Shown here in pieces: positions 62,613 through 64,000 of a stretch of DNA of 64,000 nt. This stretch comes from SOJA01 sp964598485. Its GTDB lineage: Archaea; Thermoproteota; Bathyarchaeia; Bathyarchaeales; Bathycorpusculaceae. The notes under the pieces are model-generated. The model was given only the letters and a program-made list of their open reading frames with translations. It was not told the origin of the DNA and made no database searches. A program made the translations under genes and the position numbers. Location of the stretch: positions 186,001 through 250,000 of the forward strand of contig CAZRCD010000002.1 in the NCBI GenBank assembly GCA_964598485.1. The letters are read 5' to 3'. Position 1 is the first letter of the stretch, and each line of letters starts with the position of its first letter.

Positions 62613-63167
62613 CTGGAGAGTTTTGAAGAGTTTGTTAGAAGGCTTGTTGGTGGTTTTAACGCGGTTGGGTTAGAGTATGTGTTTACTGGGGCTTTGGCTG
62701 TGAGTTATTATGGTAGGGCTCGTACGACTGTGGATGTTGATGTTGTCGTTGCAGTTGTTGACAAGGGGTGGCGGACTAAGCTTGTTTCGGCTTTAGAGAG
62801 GGCTGGGTTGGTGGTTGATGAGGAAAGGGTTGATGCGGCTTTGAGGTCGGGTTATCGGATAGTTACGTTTGAGGATAGTAAGTCGCCTCTTACCGTTGAT
62901 GTTATACTTTCGGATGTGAAGCTTGTAAGGAGGGCTGGAAGTATTTTGGGTTTGGCGACTTTTTATCAGACGCCTGAGAATTTGATTTTGGCTAAACTGC
63001 GGATGATTAGGGCGACTGTTCCGAGGGAGAGGGCTTTGAAGGATAGGGATGATGTGAAGGCGATTCTGAAGTTCACTAAGGTTGACATGGATTTGCTTGA
63101 GAGGCGAGCACGGGAGTGTAATACGTTGTCGATACTTGAAGGAATAATCGCTGATAAGCCTAGTTAG
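62613..63167 (+). CDS. Nucleotidyltransferase-like toxin protein
   Basis: The minimal MNT core GALAVSYYGRARTTVDVDVVV carries the G-S/G...D-x-D active site; it needs about 20 more N-terminal residues than GTG 62679 gives, and these are present upstream (ESFEEFVRRLVGGFNAVGLEYVF). The best start is CTG 62613. It is directly in frame with the small gene before it, separated by a single TAG. Together they look like an AbiEii/MNT-type toxin with a small partner. Confidence 0.6.
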   Translation: MESFEEFVRRLVGGFNAVGLEYVFTGALAVSYYGRARTTVDVDVVVAVVDKGWRTKLVSALERAGLVVDEERVDAALRSGYRIVTFEDSKSPLTVDVILSDVKLVRRAGSILGLATFYQTPENLILAKLRMIRATVPRERALKDRDDVKAILKFTKVDMDLLERRARECNTLSILEGIIADKPS

Positions 63168-63217
63168 AGAGATGGATTGGCTATGAGAACAAGAATGAAG
63201 CTGGTTACTTGTGTGTT

Positions 63218-63628
63218 TTAAGGAGTCGGTATGAGGTTTAAGCCTTTGATTTTTTGGAAGTGTTCGGTGTTTCTTGTGGCTAGACTGTATCCTTTGGTTA
63301 GGGTGATTGCGCCTATCATGATGTCTCTTAATCCGATGGGTTGGCCTTGTTTTTCTAGTTCGGTGTATATGCGTCCGGCGTTTTGGGCTGATGTGAGTTC
63401 CATTTTTAGGATGATTAATCTTTTGAGCAGTGTTTTGGTTGAGGCTAGGTTTTTTTCGTGTTTTTTGGATTTGTAGGCGCCGTAGAATAGTTCGAAGGCG
63501 TTTATGGTGGTTGTGGCGAGTGTGTATCCTTTTGTTTCCATTTTGGTGAGGGAGTTGACAGTTTTTGTTTTGTTTCTGAGGAGGTCTATGAGGATGTCTG
63601 TGTCTATTACGATTCGGTTAGTTTCCAT
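63218..63628 (-). CDS. PIN-domain toxin ribonuclease (VapC)
   Basis: ATG 63628 is the start: METNRIVIDTDILIDLL (first Asp); earlier in-frame codons lie inside the antitoxin. Other catalytic acids are in TINAFELFYGAY and GLRDIMIGAITL, with LATRNTEHF at the end. About 136 residues, normal for VapC. Confidence 0.8.
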   Translation of the reverse strand: METNRIVIDTDILIDLLRNKTKTVNSLTKMETKGYTLATTTINAFELFYGAYKSKKHEKNLASTKTLLKRLIILKMELTSAQNAGRIYTELEKQGQPIGLRDIMIGAITLTKGYSLATRNTEHFQKIKGLNLIPTP

Positions 63629-63870
63629 CGTTTCCAAGCCTCTTTGAGGGAAGTTTTGATTTCGACGAGTTCTTTGTCTGTGATGTCCCAAGTTCCGGCT
63701 AGGTCTGTGATTTTTGTGTTTTTTTCTTTTAGGTTGATTAGATATTTCATGGCTTCGTCTAGGGATACGGGGCGTTTCAGTCGCATTTGAAGTTCTCCTG
63801 CGATTTCTGATAGTTTGGCGTACGTTTCTTTGCTGATTTTGATGGTTTTTGTTTCAGTCATGGGGGACAC
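63607..63870 (-). CDS. VapB-like antitoxin
   Basis: The 87-residue product (GTG 63870 or ATG 63861): TKTIKISKETYAKLSEIAGELQMR, a ribbon-helix-helix-like opening, then a helical tail that would bind the PIN toxin. It overlaps the toxin by 22 bases. TTTAAATG near 63898 is a TATA-like box. Confidence 0.65.
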   Translation of the reverse strand: MSPMTETKTIKISKETYAKLSEIAGELQMRLKRPVSLDEAMKYLINLKEKNTKITDLAGTWDITDKELVEIKTSLKEAWKRWKLTES

Positions 63871-63935
63871 TAAGTAGTAAAAGTGGTATAGTTCTACATT
63901 TAAACGTTTTGGAAAGGGTGAATAAGAGTGGGAGG

Positions 63936-63979
63936 ATGGTTGTTGAGGTTCGGGACAACTTGCATAGGGAGCTAGGCTG
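63936..63979 (+). pseudogene. Fragment similar to the ribbon-helix-helix gene at 62220
   Basis: It reads VVEVRDNLHREL, matching VVEIRDDLHREI of the 62220 gene, and then a TGA. The DNA matches 62238-62275 closely. The window ends shortly after, so a continuation cannot be excluded. Confidence 0.45.
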
Positions 63980-64000
63980 AGGTTTCTATGATCTGTATAC

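Noticed and set aside
62418..63167. Pyrrolysine read-through of TAG 62607
   Set aside because: No pyrrolysine genes in the window and no conserved role; kept only as one option in the finding.
1..64000. CRISPR array or intact insertion sequence
   Set aside because: No regularly spaced repeats and no transposase or terminal inverted repeats with target duplication were seen.

Overview
The window is archaeal. Markers include an archaeosine-type tRNA-guanine transglycosylase, a beta-CASP (aCPSF-like) ribonuclease, archaemetzincin, a presenilin-like protease, type II methionine aminopeptidase, archaeal-type TrpRS and PheRS, an Sm-like protein, eL38, a lone 5S rRNA gene and a tRNA gene with BHB-type introns. 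Prepilin-like signal peptides, TATA boxes and many VapBC/AbiE modules agree. A Bathyarchaeia-type lineage fits best, but this is inference; no 16S or 23S rRNA is present.

Layout. 1-6.9 kb: three secreted or surface proteins (DUF4214 and CARDB-like domains, Ig-like stalk proteins). 7.2-17.4 kb: the most unusual region. It is a membrane-associated cassette built around a 903-aa tubulin/FtsZ-superfamily GTPase with a long coiled coil, a degenerate G-box-less tubulin-like protein (383 aa), a 779-aa polytopic membrane protein with a long coiled-coil tail, a 301-aa helical protein with a possible PH-like start, and a single-pass receptor-like protein whose stop codon overlaps the GTPase start. A complete copy of a three-gene flank (7.2-8.9 kb) and a decayed copy (17.23-17.40 kb) bracket it. 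17.6-29.6 kb: a type IV pilus operon (ATPase, TadC-like platform, five pilin-like proteins) plus an opposing large pilin-like gene. 29.7-36.5 kb: a defence and addiction island with AbiEi/AbiEii, four AbrB/PIN pairs (one with a truncated toxin), gene scraps, an imperfect repeat of the pilus-operon end, and a retropepsin-like protein with an altered active site. 36.6-38.1 kb: another pilin and the prepilin peptidase. 38.1-44.4 kb: sugar kinase, phosphohexomutase, GlmU-like enzyme, Sm-like protein, PAC2 protein, DUF4145 protein. 44.7-49.7 kb: operon tgtA, PHP, beta-CASP nuclease, archaemetzincin, presenilin-like protease. 49.7-61.6 kb: PQQ-propeller surface protein, eL38, tRNA-Trp, 5S rRNA, DUF1512 protein, MetAP, flavoprotein, TrpRS, PheS and PheT. 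61.6-64 kb: a probable structured RNA, then a GT-rich stretch with small ribbon-helix-helix-like proteins, a nucleotidyltransferase module and a PIN module.

How the genes work together. The pilus ATPase, platform, pilins and the peptidase at 37.3 kb can form one secretion and assembly pathway for the surface proteins with class III signal peptides. The tubulin-like cassette looks like a membrane-tethered cytoskeletal or membrane-remodelling device that senses something outside the cell. The 44.7-49.7 kb operon joins tRNA modification, RNA decay and two proteases. Base composition shows abrupt, gene-internal switches between GT-rich and AC-rich plus strand near 43.0, 44.9 and 62.05 kb that do not follow coding orientation.
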